Source of the DNA: Mesobaculum littorinae
GTDB lineage: Bacteria > Pseudomonadota > Alphaproteobacteria > Rhodobacterales > Rhodobacteraceae
Direction: 5' to 3'
Assembly: GCF_004011175.1 (NCBI RefSeq)
Contig: NZ_RQXX01000001.1
Location: 608,535 to 672,534, forward strand
DNA: 64,000 bases
The position numbers and the translations under genes were made by a program. Below the pieces are notes generated by a model, which saw only the letters and a list, made by a program, of their open reading frames with translations, had not been told where the DNA came from and ran no database searches. Position 1 is the first letter of the stretch. The number at the start of each line of letters is the position of its first letter. Shown piece by piece: positions 49,597 to 58,593 of this stretch.

Positions 49597-52479
49597 TCAG
49601 TCGACCAGCAGCCGGGCCTCGTGCCGTTTCAGGGTGCGGCGGGCAGCGGCATAGTTCTCGATCCCCTCCGGCGCGTCCAGCTCGGGGAAAAGTTCGAGGA
49701 TCTCGGCCCGCTGTGCATTGCCGATCCCACCCAGGGTGTAATCGCCCGGCTGGAAGCTTTCGGTCCAGGACCCGTCGGACAGCACGACCTCGTGCCGGTC
49801 GAACATGAAGTGGATGTAATGCGTGCCCAGTGTCTCGACGCTGCGGATGGTGTCGGCGTTGACCAGGTGCTTGGCAGCAACCAGCACCTCGCGCTCTTCG
49901 AAATAGAGCTGCGTGCGGTCGCTGGCGACCAGCACCCGGTGATTGGGGCTGACCAGCATGTCACGCTCGGGAAGGCCGTGACCAAGCGCCCCGGCCTTGA
50001 TCAGGACCGGCTTCAGATGCCGGTTCTGTTGAAGCTCCTGATAGCCCAGCTGCTTTCGTCCGACCCAGCGGATCTCCTGGATGCCGTTGTCCCGGGTGAT
50101 GATCCGGTCGCCTTCACGCAGATCCTCGACCAGACGTTCGCCCCGGGGCGTCGCGATGCGGGCGCCGGGGGTGAAGCAGGGGATGATCTCTTCGATGTTC
50201 TCGAAATGCAGGCGGCCGGTCTCGTTTCCGTGGTCGTCGAAATAGACGACGTCGCCATCGATGCCGTTGCCGTCGCTGTCCGTGGTGACCCCGTCCAACC
50301 GGTAGCTGTTGCCGCCGAGCGATCCGCTCAGGTCAAGCACATCGTGGTCCGCGGATCCCGCGTTGAAGCCCGAGCCGCCCAGGATTGTGTCGCCGGCATT
50401 GACCCCGCCGATATAGTCGGCGTCAAAGCCTGCATCGACATGGTCATTGCCACGTCCGGTCGTGATCCGGTCCTCGCCATCGCCGCCCAGGATCGTGTCA
50501 TCGCCCGTGCCGCCATCGAGGCTGTCATTCCCCGCGCCACCGTCAATGTAGTCATCCGCGCTGTCGGCAATGATCGTGTCGTCGCCGTCTTCGCCATAAA
50601 GCTCGTCCGGCCCGGAGGCCCCGATCAGGCTGTCGTTGCCCGCGCCGCCATAGACGAAATCGCCGCCGCGCCCGGCCTCGATCGTGTCGTTGCCTTCATC
50701 GCCGTAGAGGTAGTCGAGCCCGTCGCCGCCGGTGATCTGGTCATCGCCGCAGCCACCGTGGATCGTGTCGATGTCCTGGCCGCCGATGATGGTGTCGTTG
50801 CCGTCGCCGCCCTCGATGCTGTCGCCGCCGTCTCCGCCATCGATCCAGTCATTTCCGGCACCACCATAGATGGTGTCGCTGTCGGCCCCGCCGGTGATGC
50901 TGTCGTCGCCTGCGCCGCCGTCGATCAGGTCGCGCCCGGCGCCGCCGTCAACGCTGTCGTTGCCACCGCCCGCATCGATGCTGTCAGCGCCCTCGCCGCC
51001 AAAAATCAGGTCGTCGCCGCCGACGCCCTCGATCGCGTCGTTGCCTGCGCCGCCGAGGATCGTGTCGTTGCCCTCGCCCCCGTCGAGCGTGTCGTCACCG
51101 TCGCCGCCGTCAATGTAGTCGTCGCCCAGCTCGCCCGCGATCAGGTCTCCGCCGTCGGCCGAATAGCCGGGCCCGCCGATGGTCGAGTCGTAATCGTAGT
51201 GGGCGTTGTCGAACCGCGCGCCCGAGTCGCCCAGGTTGATCGTCAGGCGGGCATCGTCGAAGTCGCGGTCGCCGCCGTACCTCAGGTCTTCGAACCCGAT
51301 GTTGACCGACCCATCGGGGTTCACGCCCTCGCCGCGGGTGTGCAGCAGGCCATCGCGGTTCAGCCCAAGGTTATCGCCGTAGCCCGAGCTGTAGTAATGG
51401 TCGCCACGGTCAGTGACGATGCCCACACCGATCACCGCGCCGGGCGTCACGGAGACGCTGTAGCTTTCGCCGTTGTCGCGGCCCTCGGTGCCCAGCATCT
51501 GCACGTTGGAGATACGCCCGGTGTCGGGGTCGATCTCGTAGACGAAGACGTCGTTCGAATAGGCGCTGTTGCCGCCGTTGATGGTGATGGTGACCGGGCC
51601 GCCCTGCCCCAGATTGTCGGGTCCGCCGCCGATCAGCGTGTCATTCTGGTCGCCGCCGTCGATCGTGTCCGAGCCGCCGCCGCCATAGACCGTGTCGAAG
51701 CCTTCGGCCGAGTCGAGGTAGTCGTCGCCGGCGCCGCCGTAGATTTCGTCGTCGCCCGCGTCGGCAAAGACGGTGTCGTCGCCATCGCCCGCCAGCACCA
51801 CGTCGTCATTGGGCGCGTCACCCGGCAGGATCGCGTCGTTCGCGTCGATGCGGTCGCCTTCGGGGTCGCCCAGGTAGGCGTCGTCGATCAGGTCGTCGCC
51901 GTCGGTCCCTTCGACATACCCGTCGAGATCGGCGCAGGCGCGGTCGAACGAGATGTCGGAGACGCCGATCGTCCCGGTATGCGACGCGGCGGAGCCGTCT
52001 TCGAACACGATCTCGAGGCTGGTGATCTCGCCCGGGATGGTCACGGTGACGCTGTCTGCCGCGCCAGGGCCGTCAACGCCGTAGCCGACAGCGCCGGTGG
52101 CATCGACCGTGCCGCCGTTGACGACGTGGTGCGACGCGAGGTCCGAGAACTTGACCTCGACCGGATTGCCGTGGGCATCCTTGGCGATGACCGTGACCCG
52201 CTCATCCCAGAGGCAGGGGCGCGAGTCGACGTCGAAAAGCTCGAAGCTGACGTTGTCCACCGGCTGGTCGAAGGTGATGCAGGCGCGCACCGGCTCGTCC
52301 ACGCAGGAGGCCTTGAGCGCGTCGTCACAGTCCCACGCCCGGGCCGAGGCCTTCTCGAATTCGTCGCCGTCGTGGTTGCGCGGCGTGCTGACGGTGACGT
52401 TCACGTCCGATCCGTCATGCGACAGGGTGGTGGTTCCGTCCGCGCTCGCGTGCGTCCAATCGAGAAGGTAGTCCGACAT
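49597..52479 (-). CDS. Large RTX-repeat protein with C-terminal Hint domain
   Basis: This 960-residue, very acidic protein has three parts. Residues 1-205 form a unique beta-rich N-terminal domain (MSDYLLDWTHASADG, FDQPVDNVSFELFDVDSRP, IGVSDISFDRACAD). Residues about 225-715 hold many GGxGxDxI calcium-binding RTX repeats, interrupted at about 300-435 by a non-repeat domain (VTITINGGNSAYSNDVFVYE). The C-terminal Hint_2 domain starts at C768 (PCFTPGARIATP), has SPNHRVLV, and ends WTESFQPGDYTLGG...LKRHEARLLVD. ATG 52479 has GGGAGA upstream and removes an implausible 44-residue extension. Secretion by a type I system elsewhere is likely; the role may be adhesion or self-processing. Confidence 0.91.
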   Translation of the reverse strand: MSDYLLDWTHASADGTTTLSHDGSDVNVTVSTPRNHDGDEFEKASARAWDCDDALKASCVDEPVRACITFDQPVDNVSFELFDVDSRPCLWDERVTVIAKDAHGNPVEVKFSDLASHHVVNGGTVDATGAVGYGVDGPGAADSVTVTIPGEITSLEIVFEDGSAASHTGTIGVSDISFDRACADLDGYVEGTDGDDLIDDAYLGDPEGDRIDANDAILPGDAPNDDVVLAGDGDDTVFADAGDDEIYGGAGDDYLDSAEGFDTVYGGGGSDTIDGGDQNDTLIGGGPDNLGQGGPVTITINGGNSAYSNDVFVYEIDPDTGRISNVQMLGTEGRDNGESYSVSVTPGAVIGVGIVTDRGDHYYSSGYGDNLGLNRDGLLHTRGEGVNPDGSVNIGFEDLRYGGDRDFDDARLTINLGDSGARFDNAHYDYDSTIGGPGYSADGGDLIAGELGDDYIDGGDGDDTLDGGEGNDTILGGAGNDAIEGVGGDDLIFGGEGADSIDAGGGNDSVDGGAGRDLIDGGAGDDSITGGADSDTIYGGAGNDWIDGGDGGDSIEGGDGNDTIIGGQDIDTIHGGCGDDQITGGDGLDYLYGDEGNDTIEAGRGGDFVYGGAGNDSLIGASGPDELYGEDGDDTIIADSADDYIDGGAGNDSLDGGTGDDTILGGDGEDRITTGRGNDHVDAGFDADYIGGVNAGDTILGGSGFNAGSADHDVLDLSGSLGGNSYRLDGVTTDSDGNGIDGDVVYFDDHGNETGRLHFENIEEIIPCFTPGARIATPRGERLVEDLREGDRIITRDNGIQEIRWVGRKQLGYQELQQNRHLKPVLIKAGALGHGLPERDMLVSPNHRVLVASDRTQLYFEEREVLVAAKHLVNADTIRSVETLGTHYIHFMFDRHEVVLSDGSWTESFQPGDYTLGGIGNAQRAEILELFPELDAPEGIENYAAARRTLKRHEARLLVD

Positions 52480-52554
52480 CGTTACGTCTCCCGTTACCGT
52501 TGGCGCATGGCTGAGCTGTGCTCGCGCCCGGGCCCTGTTATCTTTTTCGACACC

Positions 52555-52574
52555 CGCCGCCGGATCCGGCGGCG
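52555..52574. repeat. 20-bp perfect palindrome upstream of the large RTX-Hint gene
   Basis: CGCCGCCGGATCCGGCGGCG reads the same on both strands. It lies 76 bases before the start codon, in the expected promoter or leader, so it could be a dimeric operator or a leader hairpin. Confidence 0.6.
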
Positions 52575-53400
52575 CAAAGCGATGTCGTCCCGGCCCCTGG
52601 GAGCCGACCAATCCCTGTTGTCATGTCGGTGGAGTTCCCTCCCCCAGACCTCTTCGGGCGGCGTGGCCGTCGTGTAGCCCCGGTCGCGCCGCTCCGGTCG
52701 TCCCCCAACGACCGTGTCGCACCTTGTCGACAGGCTTAGGTAGCCATGCAGGGTGCCCTACGGGAAGCAAAAAGTGTCCGAAAAGCGGCGAAGATCAGAC
52801 CGGCCGGTGGCGCGTTCGCGTCTGAGTTGCGGGGTGCCCGGATGGGGGAAGAATGGAGTGGTTGGCCACTTAGAAGAACTGCCGACCAAACGCAAGGCGC
52901 TGATTTCTTGAGAAAAACCGTGCTGATGCTGGTTGAGCTCAGGTAAGCTGAGTGGTCACCGAAGTTTCTATGATTCCCGGCAAATCGCGCAATCAGGGCT
53001 GCTACTGTCGGGGATTGGAAGACAATGCATGGCGCCATGAAAACGCAAATTTTATTGACCCTAGTGTCGCAATGACCGCGTTGGTTGTTCCCGTTTTCGG
53101 GCCAAACTACTGAAGGGAGACGTTCCGTTTCGCGTTATCGCAGGTCCGATGGCGAATCACTCACGAATCGGCGGGCGAATGCGGCGGAAATACGGCTGCG
53201 CGCGGCGTCGGCAGGGGGGCACGGCAGAAACTCGTTGCGGCGCGGGACACTCGAACGTTGCACGTCTTGCAATCGGGGTCACTCGGAGGGGCTTCGCGCC
53301 GCGGTCCGGGCCTGCGGTCTGCACCTCTGGGTGAGCCCCGGGGTGACGCGTAGGAGCCTTGCCGATCGGGTCTGGCGCTTGAGTTCGGCGCTGCCGTCCG

Positions 53401-53460
53401 CAAGGTCGGTTTGCCTGTCGAAAGGTCGGTGCGGCGACAGAAAGGCCGGGACGCGGCATC
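53401..53460. repeat. Short tandem repeat with 20-bp period
   Basis: AAGGTCGGT occurs at 53402-53410 and 53422-53430, and AAGGCCGG at 53442-53449, exactly 20 bases apart. Only about half of each unit is conserved. Confidence 0.5.
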
Positions 53461-53503
53461 CCGCGTCCCGACCTGAAAATAGGCGCCCGGGTAACCGGGC
53501 GCC
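53448..53503 (-). terminator. Tandem terminator hairpins after the glp operon
   Basis: Seven bases past the glpV stop, GGCGCCCGG/CCGGGCGCC (9 bp, loop of 4) is followed on the minus strand by TATTTTC, and then by a second 9-bp hairpin (GGGACGCGG/CCGCGTCCC). Together they should end the operon transcript. Confidence 0.8.
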
Positions 53504-53509
53504 CGGGGC

Positions 53510-55228
53510 TTATTGCCAGGACTGGACGAGTTCGTCGTAGGACACCGTCTGGGGCTCTTCATCCTCGTTTTCGAGGGCGGGTTTCGGCGCGCCGGGCTGG
53601 TCGAACCAGTACTCCGCACTCTCCTCCTCGTTCAACGCCGGGCCCTGGTCACCCTGCACCCCGGCCCGTTCGAGACGCATCATCACGTCCTCCATGTCCG
53701 AACAGAGCTGGTCCAGCGCCTCCTGGCTGGATTTCGCACCGGACATGGCGTCGCCGATGTTCTGCCACCAGAGCTGCGCCAGCTTGGGGTAGTCCGGCAC
53801 GTTGGTGCCAGTGGGCGACCACCGCACGCGGTCGGGCGAGCGGTAGAACTCGACCAGGCCGCCAAGACGCGGCGCACGTTCGGTGAAGTGTTCGGAGTTG
53901 ATGGTGCTGTCGCGAATGAAGGTCAGTCCGACGTCGGCCTTCTTCACGTCCACGGTCTTGGAGGTGACGAACTGCGCGTAGAGCCAGGCGGCCTTGGCGC
54001 GGTCGGTGGGGGTGGACTTGAGGATCGTCCAGGATCCCACGTCCTGATAGCCGACCTTCATCCCCTCTTCCCAGTAGACGCCATGCGGCGACGGGGCCAG
54101 CCGCCACTTTGGCGTGCCGTCGTCGTTCATCACGGCGGGGCTGTCGACGAGCGGGGCCACGAAGGTCGTGTACATGAACATCTGCTGGGCGATGTCCCCC
54201 TGCCCCGGCACCGGGCCGGCCTCGGAGAAGGTCATGCCGGCGGCCTGCGGCGGCGAGTAGTTCTGCAGCCACTCGATCGCTTTGTCCACGGCATAGACGG
54301 CGGCGGGCGAGTTCGTCGCGCCGCCGCGGTCCACGCAGGCGCCGACGGGCTGGGACTGCTCGTTGACCCGGATGCCCCATTCGTCGACAGGCAGGCCGTT
54401 CGGCTCGCCCTTGTCGCCCATGCCGGCCATCGACATCCACGCGTCGGTGTAGCGCCAGCCGAGCGAGGGGTCCTTCTTGCCGTAGTCCATGTTGCCCCAG
54501 ACCGACGTGGGCTCGCCTTCGATATAGCTCATGTCGCGGCCGGTGAAGAACGCGGCGATGTCCTCGTAGGCGGCCCAGTTCACCGGAACGCCCAGCTCGT
54601 AGCCGTATTCCTCCTGGAAATCGGCCTTGGTCTGTTCGTCGTTGAACCAGTCGTAACGGAACCAGTAGAGGTTCGCGAACTGCTGGTCGGGCAGCTGGTA
54701 GAGATTACCGTCGGGGCCCGTGGTGAACTGAGTTCCGATGAAGTCGTCGAGATCGAGCGTGGGCGAGGTGACGTCGGCGCCGTCGCCCGCCATCCACTCG
54801 GTCAGGTTGCGCGCCTGTCCGTACCGCCAGTGGGTGCCGATCAGGTCGCTGTCGTTGACGAAGGCGTCATAGACGTTCTGTCCCGATTGCATCTGCACCT
54901 GCAGACGCTCGACCACGTCGCCCTCGCCGATCAGGTCGTGGGTGAGGTTGATGCCGGTGATCGCGCTGAAGGCGGGGGCCAGCACCTGCGCCTCGTATTC
55001 ATGGGTGGTGATGGTTTCGGACACCACGTTGATGTCCATGCCCTCGAACTCGGCCGCGGCATCGATGAACCACTGCATCTCGGCTTCCTGCTCCTCTCGG
55101 GTCAGGGTCGAGACGTCGCCGATCTCGGCGTCGAGGAAATCCTGCGCCGCCTGCATGTCGGCGAAGGCCGGGGCGGCCAGCCCCACCATCATCGACAGCG
55201 CGGTGGTCGATCTGAGTAACACGTTCAT
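53510..55228 (-). CDS. glpV: Glycerol ABC transporter binding protein GlpV-like
   Basis: This 572-residue periplasmic binding protein is of the large family 1 type used by the rhizobial glycerol importer. A signal peptide (ALSMMVGLAAPAFA, cleaved before DMQAAQ, residue 23) precedes the mature protein with FEGMDINVVSETITTHEYEAQVLAP, NLYQLPDQQFANLYWFRYDWF and GSWTILKSTPTDRAKAAWLYAQF. The frame is open upstream into the neighbouring gene, but ATG 55228 has GGAGG 6 bases before it and starts the signal peptide. It is the last gene of glpSTPQUV. Glycerol specificity is inferred from operon order and the GlpU neighbour. Confidence 0.9.
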   Translation of the reverse strand: MNVLLRSTTALSMMVGLAAPAFADMQAAQDFLDAEIGDVSTLTREEQEAEMQWFIDAAAEFEGMDINVVSETITTHEYEAQVLAPAFSAITGINLTHDLIGEGDVVERLQVQMQSGQNVYDAFVNDSDLIGTHWRYGQARNLTEWMAGDGADVTSPTLDLDDFIGTQFTTGPDGNLYQLPDQQFANLYWFRYDWFNDEQTKADFQEEYGYELGVPVNWAAYEDIAAFFTGRDMSYIEGEPTSVWGNMDYGKKDPSLGWRYTDAWMSMAGMGDKGEPNGLPVDEWGIRVNEQSQPVGACVDRGGATNSPAAVYAVDKAIEWLQNYSPPQAAGMTFSEAGPVPGQGDIAQQMFMYTTFVAPLVDSPAVMNDDGTPKWRLAPSPHGVYWEEGMKVGYQDVGSWTILKSTPTDRAKAAWLYAQFVTSKTVDVKKADVGLTFIRDSTINSEHFTERAPRLGGLVEFYRSPDRVRWSPTGTNVPDYPKLAQLWWQNIGDAMSGAKSSQEALDQLCSDMEDVMMRLERAGVQGDQGPALNEEESAEYWFDQPGAPKPALENEDEEPQTVSYDELVQSWQ

Positions 55229-55275
55229 AAGTTCCTCCCTTATATGTCGAACGTCCGTCTTTTCGGGCCCCTCTG

Positions 55276-55698
55276 TCAGACGAGCCGGAAGATCGCCGCG
55301 GCCAGGATGGCGCAGGCCACCAGCGCGGCCCATTGCGGGCCAAGCCCGAGCGCCAGCCAGGCGAGGTTCACGAAGCCCGCGACCAGCAGCGCGATGAACA
55401 GGCGGTCGCCGCGCGTGGTCTCGATCCGCAGAATGCCCCGCCGGGGCGTTTCGGGGGCGCGGATCGCGAGGATCGAGAAAAGGACCAGCAGGCCGGCGAC
55501 GATCCAGAAGAACAGCGCCGTCGGAAAGACCCAAGCCATCCATCCCCCGGGGTTGAGGCTTTGCGTCCAGGCAAAGGCGCTGTCCTCGCCGCTGGCGCGC
55601 AGCGCCGCCCAGAGGATGACGCCGCCGACCGCGAGCCATGGCGCGACCAGCCCGGCGATCAGCCCCGCGCCGCCACGTTTGTGCGAACTTTGCGCCAT
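55276..55698 (-). CDS. glpU: DUF2160 membrane protein GlpU-like
   Basis: This 140-residue protein with about four hydrophobic segments (LIAGLVAPWLAVGGVILW; WMAWVFPTALFFWIVAGLLV; FIALLVAGFVNLAWLALG; WAALVACAILAAAIFRL) belongs to the DUF2160 group that occurs only with this type of ABC operon. Its role in transport is unknown. The central GGWMAWVFPTALFF is the conserved core; the N-terminal 40 residues look longer than in other members. The start overlaps the glpQ stop by one base pair set (ATGA), so translation is coupled. Confidence 0.88.
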   Translation of the reverse strand: MAQSSHKRGGAGLIAGLVAPWLAVGGVILWAALRASGEDSAFAWTQSLNPGGWMAWVFPTALFFWIVAGLLVLFSILAIRAPETPRRGILRIETTRGDRLFIALLVAGFVNLAWLALGLGPQWAALVACAILAAAIFRLV

Positions 55699-56615
55699 CA
55701 CACCCTCCCCAGGGCAAAGCCCTTGGCGATGTAGTTGCGAACGAACCAGATCACGAGCGCGCCGGGAATGATCGTCAGCACGCCGGCCGCGGCCAGCACG
55801 CCCCAGTCCACTCCGGCCGCGCCCACCGTCCGCGTCATCGTGGCGGCGATCGGCTTGGCCTCGACCGAGGTCAGGGTGCGCGACAGCAGAAGTTCGACCC
55901 AGGAGAACATGAAGCAGAAGAAGGCCGCGACACCGACGCCGGACGAGATGAGCGGCATGAAGATCTTCACGAAGAAGCCGGGGAAGGAATAGCCGTCGAT
56001 ATAGGCGGTTTCGTCGATCTCCTTCGGAACGCCGCGCATGAAGCCTTCGAGGATCCAGACCGCAAGCGGCACGTTGAAAAGGCAATGCGCCAGCGCCACG
56101 GCGATATGCGTGTCGAAAAGGCCGACCGACGAGTAAAGCTGGAAGAACGGCAGCGCAAAGACCGCGGGCGGCGCCATGCGGTTCGTCAGAAGCCAGAAGA
56201 ACAGGTGCTTGTCGCCCATGAAGCGGTAGCGCGAAAAGGCATAGGCCGCCGGCAGCGCCACGGCGATCGAGATCACCGTGTTCAGGACCACGTAGGTCAG
56301 CGAATTGATGTACCCCATGTACCACGACGGGTCGGTCAGGATCGTCTCGTAGTTCTGCAGCGTCGGCGCCTCGGGCCAGAGCGATACGCCGCCCAGGATC
56401 TCGCGGTTGGTCTTGAGGCTCATGTTGATGAGCCAGTAGATCGGCAGCATCAGGAACAGGATGTAAACCGTCATGACCACGGCCGAACCGCTGAACCGGC
56501 TACCGCGGCGCAGCCGGGTGTTCGCGTCCTCGTGGCTGACATCGCCGGGCAGGACGGCGGCGCCCGGCGCGCTGTCGGGCACCGTGGCTGTCCGGGTGGC
56601 TGTCCGGTCGGTCAT
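55698..56615 (-). CDS. glpQ: Glycerol ABC transporter permease GlpQ-like
   Basis: This MalG-type permease (305 residues) has an N-terminal disordered stretch of about 40 residues, then six membrane segments and the EAA loop DETAYIDGYSFPGFFVKIFM, a GlpQ-like variant of the usual EAA---G pattern. It forms the channel with the next gene upstream. The start overlaps the glpP stop by 4 bases. Confidence 0.9.
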   Translation of the reverse strand: MTDRTATRTATVPDSAPGAAVLPGDVSHEDANTRLRRGSRFSGSAVVMTVYILFLMLPIYWLINMSLKTNREILGGVSLWPEAPTLQNYETILTDPSWYMGYINSLTYVVLNTVISIAVALPAAYAFSRYRFMGDKHLFFWLLTNRMAPPAVFALPFFQLYSSVGLFDTHIAVALAHCLFNVPLAVWILEGFMRGVPKEIDETAYIDGYSFPGFFVKIFMPLISSGVGVAAFFCFMFSWVELLLSRTLTSVEAKPIAATMTRTVGAAGVDWGVLAAAGVLTIIPGALVIWFVRNYIAKGFALGRV

Positions 56616-57484
56616 TCCCCTCCCTCCTCTTTGTCGAGATTGGTCATGACGATGTAGAAGACGTAGGAGATCACCATGATGACCAGGAAATACATCAGCG
56701 AAAACGCGGCGGCGGGGCCAAGGTCGAACTGTCCCAGCGCCATCTTAACGAGGTCGATGGACAGGAAGGTCGTCGCATTGCCCGGGCCACCGCCCGTCAG
56801 CACGAAGGGTTCCGTGTAGATCTTGAAGCTGTCCATGAAGCGCAGAAGGATCGCGATGGTCAGCACGCCACGCATCTTGGGCAGCTCGATGTAGCGGAAC
56901 ACCGACCAGCGGCTGGCCTGGTCGATCTTCGCGGCCTGGTAATAGGCGTCGGGGATCGACTGCAGCCCCGCGTAGGCCAGAAGCGCCACGAGGGATGTCC
57001 AGTGCCACACGTCCATGACAATGACGGTGGCCCAAGCGGCGTAGAAGCCCTGCGTGTAGTTGTAGTCGACCCCGAGCGCATCCAGCGTGTAACCCAGAAG
57101 GCCGATGTCGACCCGGCCGAAGATCTGCCAGATCGTCCCCACCACGTTCCACGGGATCAGCAGCGGCAGCGCCATCAGGACGAGGCATACACTGGCCCAG
57201 ACACCCTTCTTGGGCATGTTGCGCGCCACCAGCACGCCCAGCGGCACCTCGATGGCGAGGATGATTGACGAGAACACGATCTGCCGGCCAAGCGCGTTCC
57301 ACATCCGCTCGGAATGCAGCATGTCGTCGAACCATGCGAGGCCGGCCCAGAAGAACTGGTTGTTCCCGAACGTATCCTGAACCGAGTAGTTGACGACCGT
57401 CATCAGCGGGATAACCGCCGAAAATGCGACGAGGATGAGCACCGGCAGGACGAGAAACCATGCCTTCTGGTTTTCGGTCTTCAT
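56612..57484 (-). CDS. glpP: Glycerol ABC transporter permease GlpP-like
   Basis: This MalF-type permease (290 residues) starts MKTENQKAWFLVLPVLILV and has six predicted membrane segments. The cytoplasmic loop is YYQAAKIDQASRWSVFRYIELP. Start and upstream glpT stop share one base (TAATG), and the stop overlaps glpQ. It is the expected partner of GlpQ. Confidence 0.9.
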   Translation of the reverse strand: MKTENQKAWFLVLPVLILVAFSAVIPLMTVVNYSVQDTFGNNQFFWAGLAWFDDMLHSERMWNALGRQIVFSSIILAIEVPLGVLVARNMPKKGVWASVCLVLMALPLLIPWNVVGTIWQIFGRVDIGLLGYTLDALGVDYNYTQGFYAAWATVIVMDVWHWTSLVALLAYAGLQSIPDAYYQAAKIDQASRWSVFRYIELPKMRGVLTIAILLRFMDSFKIYTEPFVLTGGGPGNATTFLSIDLVKMALGQFDLGPAAAFSLMYFLVIMVISYVFYIVMTNLDKEEGGE

Positions 57485-58593
57485 TACGCGGCGTCCTCCC
57501 TGATCCGTCCGCCGGGGCGGTCGCCACCCTCGGGCGTGACGCGCCAGTCGTTTTCGTAGACGTTGACGCCGCCCTCGGCGAACTGCACATGCGTGGCCCC
57601 GTCGGGCACGCCTTGCCCCTCGCCCGCGATCGCCGCCACCGGGTGGCCGTCGACGTCAAGACGCACGATCTTGTGGCGACCGACATCCTCGACCCGGGTG
57701 ACACGTGCGGGGATTCCGGTTTCGCCCATGCGGATGTATTCCGGACGCACCCCGATCTTGAGAGTGCCGCCTGACGTTGGATAGCGCGCCCCGAGTTCGA
57801 CCCGCGTGCCCGCGATGCGGGCCGCAGTGCCCTCGATCTCGGCGTCGAACAGGTTCATGCCCGGCGAGCCGATGAAATAGCCGACGAAGGTATGCCCCGG
57901 CCTTTCGAACAACTCGTCCGGCGTCCCGATCTGGACGACGCGGCCGTCATACATCACCACCACCTTGTCGGCGAAGGTCAGCGCCTCGGTCTGGTCGTGG
58001 GTGACGTAGATCATCGTGTGGCCGAACTCGCGATGCAGCGTCTTCAGCTGGGTCCGAAGCTCCCACTTCATGTGCGGGTCGATCACCGTCAGCGGCTCGT
58101 CGAACAGCAGCGCGTTCACATCGTCGCGCACCATGCCGCGCCCCAGGCTGATCTTCTGCTTGGCATCCGCCGTCAGACCCGAGGCCCGCCGGTCCAGCGC
58201 ATCCTCCATATCGATCATCCGCCCGACGCGGGCGACGCGATCGCGGATCTCGTCGGCCGGCAGGCCGCGGTTCTTCAGCGGAAAAGCCAGATTCTGGCGG
58301 ACGGTCATCGTATCGTAGACGACCGGGAACTGGAACACCTGCGCGATATTGCGCTCGGCCGTGGGCAGATGCGTGACGTCCCGGCCGTCGAAGAGGACGC
58401 GCCCGTGGCTGGGGATCAGCAGGCCCGAGATGATGTTGAGAAGCGTGGACTTGCCGCATCCCGACGGACCCAGAAGCGCATAGGCCTCACCATCGGTCCA
58501 GTCGTGGTTCAGCTCCTTCAGGGCGAAATCCTCGGGCGATTGCGGCGCGTCGAGGTAACTATGGGCGAGAGTGTCGAGGGTGATCTTGGCCAT
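57484..58593 (-). CDS. glpT: Glycerol ABC transporter ATPase GlpT-like
   Basis: This ATPase (369 residues) has Walker [10 protein letters not shown] near residue 42, the variant signature LTADAKQKISLGRGMV in place of the usual LSGGQ, LLFDEPLTVIDPHMKW and VTHDQTEALTFAD. The C-terminal regulatory domain is of the MalK type. The atypical signature is a feature of this paired-ATPase family, since GlpS carries a normal one. ATG 58593 was chosen over GTG 58596 because GGAGG is 7 bases away. The TGATG junction couples it to glpS. Confidence 0.9.
   Translation of the reverse strand: MAKITLDTLAHSYLDAPQSPEDFALKELNHDWTDGEAYALLGPSGCGKSTLLNIISGLLIPSHGRVLFDGRDVTHLPTAERNIAQVFQFPVVYDTMTVRQNLAFPLKNRGLPADEIRDRVARVGRMIDMEDALDRRASGLTADAKQKISLGRGMVRDDVNALLFDEPLTVIDPHMKWELRTQLKTLHREFGHTMIYVTHDQTEALTFADKVVVMYDGRVVQIGTPDELFERPGHTFVGYFIGSPGMNLFDAEIEGTAARIAGTRVELGARYPTSGGTLKIGVRPEYIRMGETGIPARVTRVEDVGRHKIVRLDVDGHPVAAIAGEGQGVPDGATHVQFAEGGVNVYENDWRVTPEGGDRPGGRIREDAA

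Larger units (their letters stand above)
52480..53477. other. Intergenic, about 1 kb, no recognised gene
   Basis: The largest gene-poor gap in the window. Only short frames occur, none with a family pattern or a good ribosome site. It contains a 20-bp palindrome (52555-52574), a patch of lower GC (about 52900-53110) and a 20-bp tandem repeat near 53401-53460. Decayed mobile DNA is possible, but no transposase fragment could be recognised. Confidence 0.55.

Noticed and set aside
48700..51130. Regular short repeats resembling a CRISPR or minisatellite array
   Set aside because: The period is 27 bases and encodes the RTX nonapeptide in frame; there are no unique spacers between identical repeats.
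49621..52677. A 1018-codon open frame opposite the large RTX-Hint gene
   Set aside because: The frame is a by-product of the regular GGxGxD codon pattern on the other strand; the peptide is a Val/Ala/Asp repeat with no signal or domain.
52970..53113. A 47-codon frame (MIPGKSRNQGCYCRGL...) in the gap upstream of the RTX gene
   Set aside because: Too short, no Shine-Dalgarno and no recognised pattern; kept only as a reason to search the gap for decayed genes.
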